NCBI GenBank assembly: GCA_010671905.1
Contig: JAAHII010000001.1
Coordinates: 6,844,026-6,908,025, forward strand
Direction of reading: 5' to 3'
Source: Leptolyngbya sp. SIOISBB
Lineage (GTDB): Bacteria; Cyanobacteriota; Cyanobacteriia; Phormidesmidales; Phormidesmidaceae
Length of the DNA stretch: 64,000 bases
The number at the start of each line of letters is the position of its first letter. The first letter of the stretch is position 1. The position numbers were made by a program, and so were the translations under genes. Of the stretch, positions 8,950 through 16,755 are shown one piece after another. The notes under the pieces are model-generated. The model made no database searches and was not told the origin of the DNA. It worked only from the letters and a program-made list of their open reading frames with translations.

Positions 8950-9780
8950 ATGGAGAATACAGGGCAGGCAACATTAAGGGGTTGGGTATCTACTATGCAG
9001 AGGGTTTTAATCATTGGGGAAAATTCGATACAGCAAAGGAAACTTTGTGCGGCCCTCAATCTAGACAGAACGGTTCAACTGACGACGGTTAATTGGCGTC
9101 AAATTACTTCCAAAAATTTCAAGGCTTTTCAGCAGTCTGATCTAATTGTCTTAGAGGATACTTCTGCACAAGAGGGGCCTGCCGTAACTGAATTCCTCAT
9201 CTCTTCACTGAAAAAAACAGGGCTACCTATTGTCTTGCTGCCTTCAATTGACAGCAGTTTGGGAGTAGATGATGAGCCCTTAGTCATTAATCTGACAGAA
9301 GAAAGTATTGCCAAGCCAGGCTTGGCGGCGTTGATCAACAAAATTCGCGAACAATATGCCGTTGGCATGCGTGGTATGCCGACTTATAAAGAGCACGCGC
9401 GAGCCCAGCCGCATCCAACAGTGAGTTCAGAGGTGACCTTGAGTCAGTTGCAGCTAGAGCAATCGCCATCTGACCTTGATAAATCGATCGCTACCCAGAG
9501 TCTTAATGCGGAAGAATTACTGGCAGAGTCACCTCAAGTTCCCCAACGCCCAGAACTTTCTAGCAAGGTGATATCTGCGTTGACTTCGATGGGGCGCATC
9601 TCGAAGCAACTGCGAGAGCCGTTGTCGAATATGAACTTGGCGATTTATATGCTAGGGCGGGCGCAATCAATTGAAGAGCGCGATCGCTATGTCAAACTTT
9701 TGCGAGAAGAATATCAGCGAGAACTGCAACTCGTCACTGAACTCGAAAACCTCCACAACAGTTTGGAGACAATTTTGTAA
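8950..9780 (+). CDS. Receiver-like plus degenerate HisKA two-component protein
   Basis: A 276-residue protein. The N-terminal 125 residues have a receiver-like alternating pattern (RVLIIGENSIQQRKLCAALN, DLIVLEDTS, GLPIVLLPS). A low-complexity linker follows, and the last 75 residues form a two-helix HisKA-like dimerisation unit (SKQLREPLSNMNLAIYMLG, then a second helix ending in ELENLHNSLETIL). The phospho-accepting His expected before LRxPL is replaced by Lys-Gln, and no ATP-binding domain follows, so it cannot be a histidine kinase by itself. It could be a decoy dimerisation partner or scaffold. An internal ATG at 8995 (MQRVLIIGEN) may be the true start. The function is not known. Confidence 0.65.
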   Translation: MENTGQATLRGWVSTMQRVLIIGENSIQQRKLCAALNLDRTVQLTTVNWRQITSKNFKAFQQSDLIVLEDTSAQEGPAVTEFLISSLKKTGLPIVLLPSIDSSLGVDDEPLVINLTEESIAKPGLAALINKIREQYAVGMRGMPTYKEHARAQPHPTVSSEVTLSQLQLEQSPSDLDKSIATQSLNAEELLAESPQVPQRPELSSKVISALTSMGRISKQLREPLSNMNLAIYMLGRAQSIEERDRYVKLLREEYQRELQLVTELENLHNSLETIL

Positions 9781-9802
9781 TCGCGGTCGACTAAACATCA
9801 GC

Positions 9803-10915
9803 TCAATAGGTTTGCACGAGGTTTAAGTCAAGAGCCAACTGCACGTACTGAACTTCTGATGGTAGGGGTTCAAGATTCGACAATGCGAGCCCTAACAATC
9901 GAATTCGTTCCTGTGAGTCGATATGTTCGTGCAGCAGGGCCTGACCAAGAGTCATGATGTCATCAGTGGCGCGAATGGGCTGGGGTTGGGTATGGCTACG
10001 GGTCACCTGACGATAGTTGCTGTACTTAACTTTGAGCGTCAGGGTGTGTCCACCCCGGTGTTGCTCTTGAACCCGCTGACCGACTCGCTGGGCGATGTTG
10101 TTCAGGGCCGTTGTCATCTGCGATCGCGTTTCTAGATCTGGAGAAAAAGATTTCTCGGCCCCAATTGATTTGCGGATGCGATTGGGGTTGACCGGACGAT
10201 GATCTTCGCCCCTGGCGACTCGATAATAGAAGCGCCCAACTTTGCCAAACTTTTGTACGAGGTCAGTTTCTGGCCACTGCTTTAAATCAACCCCTGTGTG
10301 TATACCGAGTTGGTGCATCTTGGTAGCAGTCACTTGGCCAATCCCATGAAACTTGTCAACAGGCAAGGTTTCCACAAAGGCGGCAGCTTGTTCGGGGCGA
10401 ATAACGTAAAGGCCATCAGGCTTGTTCATGCCAGAGGCAATTTTGGCCAGAAACTTATTGATGGAAACCCCGGCAGAAGCAGTCAGTTGAGTTTCGTGGC
10501 GAATCTCGTGGCGAATGGCTTGGGCGATCGCGATCGCGGAACGTTCCCCAACTAAGTTTTGCGTCACATCGAGATAAGCCTCATCTAGCGAGAGCGGCTC
10601 AATCAGCTCGGTATAACGGGCAAAAATAGCTCGCACCTGTTGAGACACCTCGCGATAAACCTCAAACCGTGGTTTCACAAAAATGACGTGCGGACACCGC
10701 TGGCGAGCAATCCGCGCTGGCAGTGCCGAGTGGATGCCAAACTTACGAGCTTCATAACTCGCGGCGGCGACTGCCCCCCGCTGCTCTGGAGTGCCGCCGA
10801 CCACAATCGGTTTGCCGCGATAGGCTGGCTCGTCTCGCTGCTCTACCGAGGCGAAAAAGGCATCCATATCGACATGGATGATTTTGCGTAAAGATGACCC
10901 ATCAGAATGCGGCAT
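9803..10915 (-). CDS. dinB: DNA polymerase IV (Y-family)
   Basis: Translesion DNA polymerase. Catalytic motifs are present: HVDMDAFFASVEQRD near the N-terminus (first metal-binding Asp and steric-gate Phe region), PLSLDEAYLDVT (DE of the second motif), and SAGVSINKFLAKIASGMNKPDG. Helix-hairpin-helix and little-finger regions follow. At about 370 residues the length fits the family. An in-frame TTG at 10963 would add 16 residues of low-quality sequence; the ATG at 10913-10915 just before HVDMDAFF is preferred. The C-terminus ends at LDLNLVQTY; I see no clear beta-clamp-binding pentapeptide. The neighbour on the left is convergent and unrelated. Confidence 0.93.
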   Translation of the reverse strand: MPHSDGSSLRKIIHVDMDAFFASVEQRDEPAYRGKPIVVGGTPEQRGAVAAASYEARKFGIHSALPARIARQRCPHVIFVKPRFEVYREVSQQVRAIFARYTELIEPLSLDEAYLDVTQNLVGERSAIAIAQAIRHEIRHETQLTASAGVSINKFLAKIASGMNKPDGLYVIRPEQAAAFVETLPVDKFHGIGQVTATKMHQLGIHTGVDLKQWPETDLVQKFGKVGRFYYRVARGEDHRPVNPNRIRKSIGAEKSFSPDLETRSQMTTALNNIAQRVGQRVQEQHRGGHTLTLKVKYSNYRQVTRSHTQPQPIRATDDIMTLGQALLHEHIDSQERIRLLGLALSNLEPLPSEVQYVQLALDLNLVQTY

Positions 10916-11056
10916 CTGCTGCACACCAGAATGACGTGGCTGTCTCTTGGCCCTGTTCGTCAATTATCGCTCAAGCTGTTAGCAAGTAAGGCCAACCCAG
11001 TAGCTGTAATGAGGCAAGTTCGCGGCGAAGCGTCGACTCGCTGGCTGCCGCGATCG

Positions 11057-11938
11057 CTAGCTGCTTCTAAACGCTTTTGGCGTCATGCCGGTGATTTGTC
11101 GGAATTTTTTGGTCAAATGACTGTGACTGCTAAATCCACAGTCGAGAGCAATATCGATAATGGCGCGATCGCTCTGTTTCAGCAAGTGTTGAGCACGTTC
11201 TAATCTTTGTTGAATGACGTATTGATGGGGCGAAATTCCCATGGACTGCTTGAACATACGCCCAAAATGGAACGGACTCATGTTCAGTAACCCAGCCAGA
11301 TCAGCCAGTTTGATGTCCCCAGCCAAACCAGTATCGATGTAGTCCAGTACCTGATTCAGCTGATACGTCGGTAACCCACCGTCATAACTTGGCAACGGGG
11401 CCGAGGTCGTCCCATAGTTTTGTAGCAACTGCACCGCCAGCACATTGGCCAGTGAGTCTAAATACAGCGCTCCGTTTGGTTGACGTTGCTGCACTTCTGC
11501 CAGTACCAGTGTCGCGATCGCTGCCAACTGCTGTTGGCGACTTTGAAAGGTCGGGAGCAAGGTGAGGCGATTGCCGTCCTTTCCCAACGTTTCCTCCGCA
11601 ACTCGCTTCAGGAAAGATGCTGGCAGCTGAATCTGCAGGCAATTTTCATCCCCTTCCCACCGGACAAATAGCGGTGTATTGGCAGGGGTAACCAACATAT
11701 CACCGTGGCGATATAGCGCGGAATGGGTTTTCCCATCCTGTTTCTGGAGGTAAGGCTGGGGACGCGACGTGAGATTCACAAATAGCGTGTGGGCTGCTTC
11801 AGCATGAAAATCCCCCTCACCCGGAGGAAGTCGCAGATGCTCAATCTGAATTGTCTCGGTTCCCAGGACTAGAGCTGACTCGCTGGGATGCGAGTCTTCA
11901 GGCAATGAATCGGCTGGCTGGGATTGTTCAAGCGCCAT
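11057..11938 (-). CDS. AraC-family transcriptional regulator
   Basis: A 293-residue regulator. The N-terminal part (residues 40-120) is a cupin-like sensor. The C-terminal 100 residues contain the two helix-turn-helix units of AraC/XylS: IKLADLAGLLNMSPFHFGRMFKQSMGISPHQYV and then ALDCGFSSHSHLTKKFRQITGMTPKAFR. It is transcribed away from the SDR gene at 12157 across a 218-base gap and precedes a run of small redox and membrane genes (12157-16402), so it is a reasonable candidate for their regulator. The ligand is unknown. Confidence 0.88.
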   Translation of the reverse strand: MALEQSQPADSLPEDSHPSESALVLGTETIQIEHLRLPPGEGDFHAEAAHTLFVNLTSRPQPYLQKQDGKTHSALYRHGDMLVTPANTPLFVRWEGDENCLQIQLPASFLKRVAEETLGKDGNRLTLLPTFQSRQQQLAAIATLVLAEVQQRQPNGALYLDSLANVLAVQLLQNYGTTSAPLPSYDGGLPTYQLNQVLDYIDTGLAGDIKLADLAGLLNMSPFHFGRMFKQSMGISPHQYVIQQRLERAQHLLKQSDRAIIDIALDCGFSSHSHLTKKFRQITGMTPKAFRSS

Positions 11939-12156
11939 GGGTTCAAGGCATCGTCACGTTGCTGATAGCGATGTTCTGGCAGGACCTTACCGGGACATCT
12001 CGGGCTTTTCTCTACAGGTCGAAATTTCCCTCAATCTTAGGCGTTACCCTCTGGTCTCACAAGTCACCGCAAGAAAGTGACAACCCCGCAAGAAATGGCA
12101 AGCGCCGCCAAGGCAGTCTTCGTAGGCTATGGATGTCTTCATTGAGGAATCAATCC

Positions 12157-12786
12157 ATGAAACTCGTAATCTTTGGTGCAACCGGTACCGTTGGTCGTCA
12201 GGTGGTTCAGCAAGCCTTAGAACAAGGACACACCGTCACCGCCTTTGCCCGAAATCTGACCAAGCTCGATATCCAACATCCGCAACTCAGCGTTGCCCAA
12301 GGGGATGTGATGGATGCCTCGGCGGTAGAACAGGCCATCCGAGGACAAGATGCCGTTGTCTGCGTGCTGGGTGCTGGCAAAAAGCTCAAGAGCACCATTC
12401 GTTCAGAGGGCACTCAACAGATTATTCAAGCGATGGAAAAGGTCGGACTGCGCCGACTGATTTGCCTCTCGACCCTGGGCACGGGCGATAGCTGGAGCAA
12501 CCTCGACTTCTATTGGAAGTACATTATGTTTGGCTTCATTTTGCGCCAGGTGTTTGCCGACCACGAACGGCAGGAAGCGCTGGTGCGCAACAGTAACTTA
12601 GATTGGACCATTGTGCGTCCAGGAGCGCTGACGGATGGACCGCTGACGGGGCAGTATCGCTACAGCTTCCCTAGCACCGATCGCACTATCACTCTCCAGA
12701 TTTCTCGGGCTGACGTCGCCGATTTTATCTTAAAGCAACTCTCGGATCAGTCTTCCCTTTATCAGGCACCCTGTCTGTCTTACTAA
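12157..12786 (+). CDS. NAD(P)-binding SDR-family protein (atypical SDR5 / NmrA-like)
   Basis: A 209-residue Rossmann-fold protein. It begins MKLVIFGATGTVGRQVVQQAL, with the GATGxxG nucleotide-binding loop of atypical SDRs, and carries DWTIVRPGALTDGPLTG, typical of NAD(P)H-binding proteins related to flavin reductase and NmrA. The open frame extends back to 11851, but only the ATG at 12157 lies just before the Rossmann motif and has a GAGG ribosome site. It diverges from the AraC regulator. The substrate is not known. Confidence 0.82.
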   Translation: MKLVIFGATGTVGRQVVQQALEQGHTVTAFARNLTKLDIQHPQLSVAQGDVMDASAVEQAIRGQDAVVCVLGAGKKLKSTIRSEGTQQIIQAMEKVGLRRLICLSTLGTGDSWSNLDFYWKYIMFGFILRQVFADHERQEALVRNSNLDWTIVRPGALTDGPLTGQYRYSFPSTDRTITLQISRADVADFILKQLSDQSSLYQAPCLSY

Positions 12787-12935
12787 ATTGCTCGCTTTGG
12801 AAAATCGACATGGCGAGGGAATCGAGTGAGTCGCTCGCGCGATCGCGGTCTCCCTTTTTGAAGCCTTTGTCAATCACTCTGGAATGCAAACCAAATTAGG
12901 ACCCGTAATGGCCCTCACCCCAACTTGCTACGGCC

Positions 12936-13096
12936 TATACATAAGTCATTCTTTAGAACATGTCTGAGGTTAGATCCCCCTCAATCCCCCTTAAAAAGGG
13001 GGACATCCCAGTTTGAATCGGATAGAGCCCCCTTTTTAAGGGGGCAGCGACAGCGGGGGATCGACCATCTGTACTGAGTTCTAGAGATGTGTATAA
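12936..13096. repeat. MITE-like palindromic element
   Basis: About 160 bases with nested inverted repeats: GATCCCCC (12973-12980) with GGGGGATC (13055-13062), and CCCCCTTAAAAAGGGGG (12986-13002) with its exact complement at 13028-13044. Imperfect outer arms read TATACATA..TTTAGAAC on the left and GTTCTAGA..TGTGTATA on the right. It carries no gene. This type of C/G-rich palindrome is common between cyanobacterial genes and is probably a non-autonomous mobile element. The gap 12787-13209 holds nothing else that I can identify. Confidence 0.7.
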
Positions 13097-13209
13097 ACGG
13101 CAGCTCCAGTTTGGGAGAGGGAACCAGCCCTGTGGAGCTATCTAATCCTCATTTCTCCAATATTTCGTCATCCCCAACGATTAACGTCTCAAATTCAGGA
13201 CCTTGAACT

Positions 13210-13713
13210 ATGTCTACTGAATCCATTTTCCAAATTGTGCTAATTTTGGCGACCTTGCTGTGTTCCCTGGTGGCGGGATTTCTATTTGCCTTTGCCACCA
13301 TTGTTATGCCCGGCATCAAAAAATTGAGCGATCGCGACTTTATCCGCGCATTTCAGGTCATTGACGGTGTTATCCAAAATAATCAGCCGCTATTTGTGGC
13401 CGTTTGGCTGGGGTCCGTGGTGGCATCGGTGGCGGCAGCGGGGCTGGGCTTTGGACAATTGGTTGGCACTCAGCGGCTGCTATTGATCGCAGCACCTCTC
13501 GTTTACATCCTGGGGGTTCAGTTATCGACCTTCACCATTAACGTGCCGCTGAACAATCGACTCCAAGCGCTGAACGTGGATGCTATGGATGCGGTGGCGC
13601 TGAAGGCGGCTCGCATGGATTTTGAACCCGGTTGGAATCGCTGGAACCTGGTCAGAACGCCGTTTGCTGGCTTAGCCTCTGTCTTGTTGATGATTCTCCT
13701 GTTCAAACTTTGA
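13210..13713 (+). CDS. DUF1772 family membrane protein
   Basis: A 167-residue protein with four hydrophobic segments, the size and pattern of the DUF1772 (anthrone oxygenase-like) family. It shows the conserved FATIVMPGIKKL after helix 1, NVPLNNRLQALNVD between helices 3 and 4, and FEPGWNRWNLVRTPF before the last helix. Relatives in fungi and bacteria act on aromatic polyketides, but for this member no substrate can be named. A decayed second copy of its 3' end lies at 15599-15776, and a more distant paralogue is at 15839. Confidence 0.8.
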   Translation: MSTESIFQIVLILATLLCSLVAGFLFAFATIVMPGIKKLSDRDFIRAFQVIDGVIQNNQPLFVAVWLGSVVASVAAAGLGFGQLVGTQRLLLIAAPLVYILGVQLSTFTINVPLNNRLQALNVDAMDAVALKAARMDFEPGWNRWNLVRTPFAGLASVLLMILLFKL

Positions 13714-13829
13714 AGAGCCCCTATGCCAAGTCCAGCGGGTTACCTGTGGTTTTCCCTAACGCCAAAACTCCACTTCTGGATTTGGACCAGATTTATTCAG
13801 GCTGCTATATGCAGCCATCAGTCCCATAA

Positions 13830-13859
13830 CTTTAGTTTCAAATTCTTTAGTTTCAAACA
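13830..13859. repeat. 15-base direct repeat, two copies
   Basis: CTTTAGTTTCAAATT (13830-13844) is followed at once by CTTTAGTTTCAAACA (13845-13859), just before the ribosome site of the NmrA-like gene. It could be slippage or an operator. Confidence 0.6.
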
Positions 13860-13872
13860 GAGGTGATGACCC

Positions 13873-14742
13873 ATGATTTGTATTACTGGAGCCGGTGGAA
13901 CGGTTGGTCGCGAAGTGGTTAAACAGCTTGAATTAGCAAAGGTGCCGTTTCGTGTTGCCTACTTCTCCAAAGAGAAGGTTGAAGCTGCCCTAGCGAAGGG
14001 GATCGATGCCGTCATTATTGACTACAACCAGCCTGAAACCTTGCGTACAGCGTTTCAGGGCTGTGACAAGCTCTTCCTCTTGGGACCAAATGCACTGAAC
14101 CAGATGCAGCTCGAACTCAACGCCGTCGAAGCAGCAAAAGCGGTTGACGTGCAGCACATCGTGAAGCAGTCCGTCATGGGGGCCGAAGACGAGGCATTCA
14201 GTCTCGCCCTGCTTCATCGGCCCGTCGAGAGAGTGATTGAATCCAGCGGCATGGCGTGGACGTTTCTCCGGGCGAGCAGCTTCATGCAGAATGTCGTCAC
14301 GTTCATGAGTGAGACGATAAGGGCGGAATCAGCATTTTACAGCGCCAGTGGCGAGGCCAAGATCGCCCATGTGGATGTGCGTGACATCGCGGCGGTGGCC
14401 GTGAAAGCTCTGACGGAGCCGACCCACGCGGGACATGCCTATACGTTGACCGGCCCCGAGGCCATCACCTATGACGACCTCGCGCAGGAACTGTCGGCAG
14501 TGCTGGGGCGTTCCATCAGTCATATCAGCCTCCCCCCGGAGGACTTGAAGCACGGCATGTTAGCAGAAGGCATGCCTGAGGCGATCGCCGATCGGATGCT
14601 CGATCTGGAGCGTTACTATCGCGAGGGTCAAGCCAACCACATCACCAACGACATCAAGCAGGTGACCGGACACGAGCCGCGACGATTTGCGCAGTATCTC
14701 CGCGACTATGCGTCATCGCTACAGCCCCCCTTAGTGGCGTAA
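13873..14742 (+). CDS. NmrA-like NAD(P)-binding oxidoreductase
   Basis: A 289-residue atypical SDR. It opens with MICITGAGGTVGREVVKQLE (GxxGxxG loop), has GCDKLFLLGPNA, and a central WTFLRASSFMQNVV typical of NmrA/quinone oxidoreductase 2-like proteins. The active-site Tyr of classical SDRs is absent, as usual for the family. An AGGTGAT ribosome site precedes the ATG. Codon use from about 14,200 to 14,700 is more GC-rich than in its neighbours and lacks HIP1 sites over much of its length, which may point to transfer. It probably senses or reduces a quinone or similar compound; the substrate is unknown. Confidence 0.83.
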   Translation: MICITGAGGTVGREVVKQLELAKVPFRVAYFSKEKVEAALAKGIDAVIIDYNQPETLRTAFQGCDKLFLLGPNALNQMQLELNAVEAAKAVDVQHIVKQSVMGAEDEAFSLALLHRPVERVIESSGMAWTFLRASSFMQNVVTFMSETIRAESAFYSASGEAKIAHVDVRDIAAVAVKALTEPTHAGHAYTLTGPEAITYDDLAQELSAVLGRSISHISLPPEDLKHGMLAEGMPEAIADRMLDLERYYREGQANHITNDIKQVTGHEPRRFAQYLRDYASSLQPPLVA

Positions 14743-14787
14743 CCGATTAGCTGACTATCCTGAACAATTGCAAAATTGGCCATCAGG

Positions 14788-14825
14788 CCAGGAGGGCTGT
14801 AACAAGTCAATTACAGCCCTCCTGG
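14788..14825. terminator. Perfect 15-bp hairpin (terminator-like)
   Basis: CCAGGAGGGCTGTAA (14788-14802), an 8-base loop and the exact complement (14811-14825). It lies 46 bases after the NmrA-like gene. No T-run follows on either strand, so it may be a transcript-end stabiliser rather than a classical terminator. The rest of 14743-15195 has only a weak open frame (from 14888) without recognisable features. Confidence 0.6.
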
Positions 14826-15195
14826 TCGAAACATCACAGAAAAAGTACGAACTGCCAGACGTCTTTAGTTCAGGTAAAACCTTTCCCATGGGAGAACGAG
14901 CCATGCAAATTATCAAAGACATCAAATTTGAACGATTGTTTTTGGCCTTAGGAATCACGCTTTTAATTGCTGATACCGTTCCTCATCCCCACCTCTCGGC
15001 AGGGTTTGTTGAGCATTCACCGTACTGGGTGCAGGCTGAATTGAGGCAAGAAAGTTCTCCCGAAGGAGTTGTCACAAGGGTAGACCGCTAATCGCAACAA
15101 AGTTTCACGACAATGTATCACCTGAGCATCCGAAAGAAGCAAACCATGTCCCTTTTCCGTTAGTTTGCCAACCCTCTGACCTGGAGGAACCTCCC

Positions 15196-15615
15196 ATGAA
15201 ATCTTTGCAGATTATTTTTCTCTCTGTCTCTGGCCTGCTGCTGGTGACTATTGGTGGCACCATTCTGCTCGTGCCCCATGCCTTCTACGCCAGCGACGGC
15301 ATTATGTTGGGCCATGACCCCAGCCTGCTTTCGGAGATTCGTGCACCTGGCGGACTGCTGGTAGCCAGCGGTCTGTTCATCCTTACTGGGGTGTTTCGTT
15401 CGACTGTGCGATCTCTGGCATTAATGCTGACTGTCCTCGTTTACGGCTCTTTCGGCCTCTCCCGTTTAGTGGGGTTCTTCCTGGATGGCATGCCGTCTAA
15501 TAGTCTGGTGATCGCGACGGCAGTTGAGCTGTTTGTGGCAGGGATGGGGCTTGTGATGTTGAGTCGCCAACCTTCGGTTCAACCGTATCCTCCAAATCTC
15601 GACCTTCACCGCTGA
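15196..15615 (+). CDS. DUF4345 family membrane protein
   Basis: A 139-residue protein with four predicted membrane segments (LQIIFLSVSGLLLVTIGGTIL, GGLLVASGLFILTGVF, SLALMLTVLVYGSFGLSRLVG, LVIATAVELFVAGMGLVML). The SDGIMLGHDPSLLSEIRAPGG loop between helices 1 and 2 is typical of DUF4345. A good GGAGG precedes the ATG. The last few codons and the stop come from a fused remnant of a DUF1772 gene (see 15599), so the natural C-terminus may have been slightly different. No function is known. Confidence 0.75.
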   Translation: MKSLQIIFLSVSGLLLVTIGGTILLVPHAFYASDGIMLGHDPSLLSEIRAPGGLLVASGLFILTGVFRSTVRSLALMLTVLVYGSFGLSRLVGFFLDGMPSNSLVIATAVELFVAGMGLVMLSRQPSVQPYPPNLDLHR

Positions 15616-15776
15616 ACAATCGGCTCCAAACACTCAATGTCGATGCCATGGATGCCGTGGCCCTGAAGACAGCTCGCCTGAACTTTGAACCCGGCTGGAA
15701 TCGCTGGAACTTAGTCAGAACGCTGCTGGCTGACCTGGCATCGGTCTTGTTTATGATTCTGCTCTTCAGACTTTGA
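15599..15776 (+). pseudogene. Remnant of a duplicated DUF1772 gene (3' end)
   Basis: From 15599 the sequence matches the last 57 codons of the DUF1772 gene at 13210-13713. The frame from 15612 reads LNNRLQTLNVDAMDAVALK.. and ..FEPGWNRWNLVRTLLADLA up to the TGA at 15774-15776, with only a few substitutions. Relative to the intact copy about 11 bases are missing just after TCGACCTTCACC. The 5' part is absent, replaced by the DUF4345 gene, whose stop lies inside the remnant. It marks an old duplication plus deletion. Confidence 0.85.
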
Positions 15777-15838
15777 AGCGCCGCTGGAATGCGCTCAACC
15801 GTTCGATTGATTTCCCTAAACCATCAACGAAAGGCTTT

Positions 15839-16402
15839 ATGACGATTACCCGACACCGGCGAAATCGCCCTCATCAACTATTTGTCACTCTGTTTACACT
15901 CACCCTGGTAGGAAGCTATATGGTAGTTGCTCAAGATGTTCGTTTACCCATTGGGCTGTTCGTGGCGATCGCCAGTGCCTTGACAGCCGGTATCTTCTTC
16001 GCCTTTTCAACGTTTGTGATGCAAGCACTGGGACAGCAGACCGCCGCTGCTGGTATCGCCGCGATGCAGTCCATCAATATTACGGTGATTAACCCGTGGT
16101 TTATGTTGGTCTTCTTTGGGCCAGGGGTGGCGGGCCTAGTCCTGACCCTGACCACGTTCCGGCAGTTAGATCAACCGGGGGCATTGTACTGGCTAGCTGG
16201 AACGGTGTTTTACATCATCGGCACGATTGGCGTCACCATCGCCGGTAACATTCCGCTAAATGACGCCTTGGCGGTGGTGAATCCGGACAGTGCGGCAGGG
16301 GCTACTCTCTGGGCCACATATTTGACCGACTGGACCTTCTGGAATCATGTGCGAACCGTGGCGGCAGCGATCGCAGCGGTGTTGTTTACCCTCGCGCTTT
16401 AG
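15839..16402 (+). CDS. DUF1772 family membrane protein (second paralogue)
   Basis: A 187-residue protein with an extra N-terminal hydrophobic segment (QLFVTLFTLTLVGSYMVVA) and then the four-helix DUF1772 pattern: FFAFSTFVMQALGQQ, the NIPLNDALAVVNP loop and DWTFWNHVRTVAAAIAAV. The frame is open from 15773, but that part is the tail of the DUF1772 remnant, and the ATG at 15839-15841 is the natural start. It is clearly diverged from the 13210 paralogue. The substrate is unknown. Confidence 0.75.
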   Translation: MTITRHRRNRPHQLFVTLFTLTLVGSYMVVAQDVRLPIGLFVAIASALTAGIFFAFSTFVMQALGQQTAAAGIAAMQSINITVINPWFMLVFFGPGVAGLVLTLTTFRQLDQPGALYWLAGTVFYIIGTIGVTIAGNIPLNDALAVVNPDSAAGATLWATYLTDWTFWNHVRTVAAAIAAVLFTLAL

Positions 16403-16410
16403 CACACTGA

Positions 16411-16487
16411 GACAGAAACCCGGTTTCCACTCTGGAAAACTCCAATTTGGCTGCTGACCAATGAAGAAACTGGGTTTCTGTTTCTAG
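16411..16487. repeat. Inverted repeat after the DUF1772 gene
   Basis: CAGAAACCCGGTTTC and GAAACTGGGTTTCTG face each other across about 45 bases with one mismatch. This kind of repeat is frequent between cyanobacterial genes and may act as a bidirectional transcript end. The rest of 16403-16755 shows no gene. Confidence 0.55.
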
Positions 16488-16755
16488 ATTTGTTAGCCTG
16501 TGCCAGCTCAAGATTGATCGGAAATTCACGAATTCATAACACCATCGGTCTTGAGATAGAGATTTCTCATGCCTATTCCAAAGAAAACCTTTGGGATAAT
16601 TCGCCTGCCGAAAAAGTTGATTAACCTGTACACATCTCGCTGTGACGCACTGCCCTGGGATGTGCATGGGCACAACACCCAAAGTGTCGTTTGAGGGCAC
16701 GCCTGCTATCAGCACTCAATTGTTCGCTTAGGCAAATTTCAGAGAGACTTTTTTT

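Noticed and set aside
11851-12156. N-terminal extension of the SDR gene
   Set aside because: It overlaps the divergent AraC gene; the Rossmann motif starts right after the ATG at 12157.
14888-15091. Small frame MGERAMQIIKDIKFERLFLALG between the NmrA-like and DUF4345 genes
   Set aside because: One hydrophobic stretch only, no convincing ribosome site or family; too weak to annotate.
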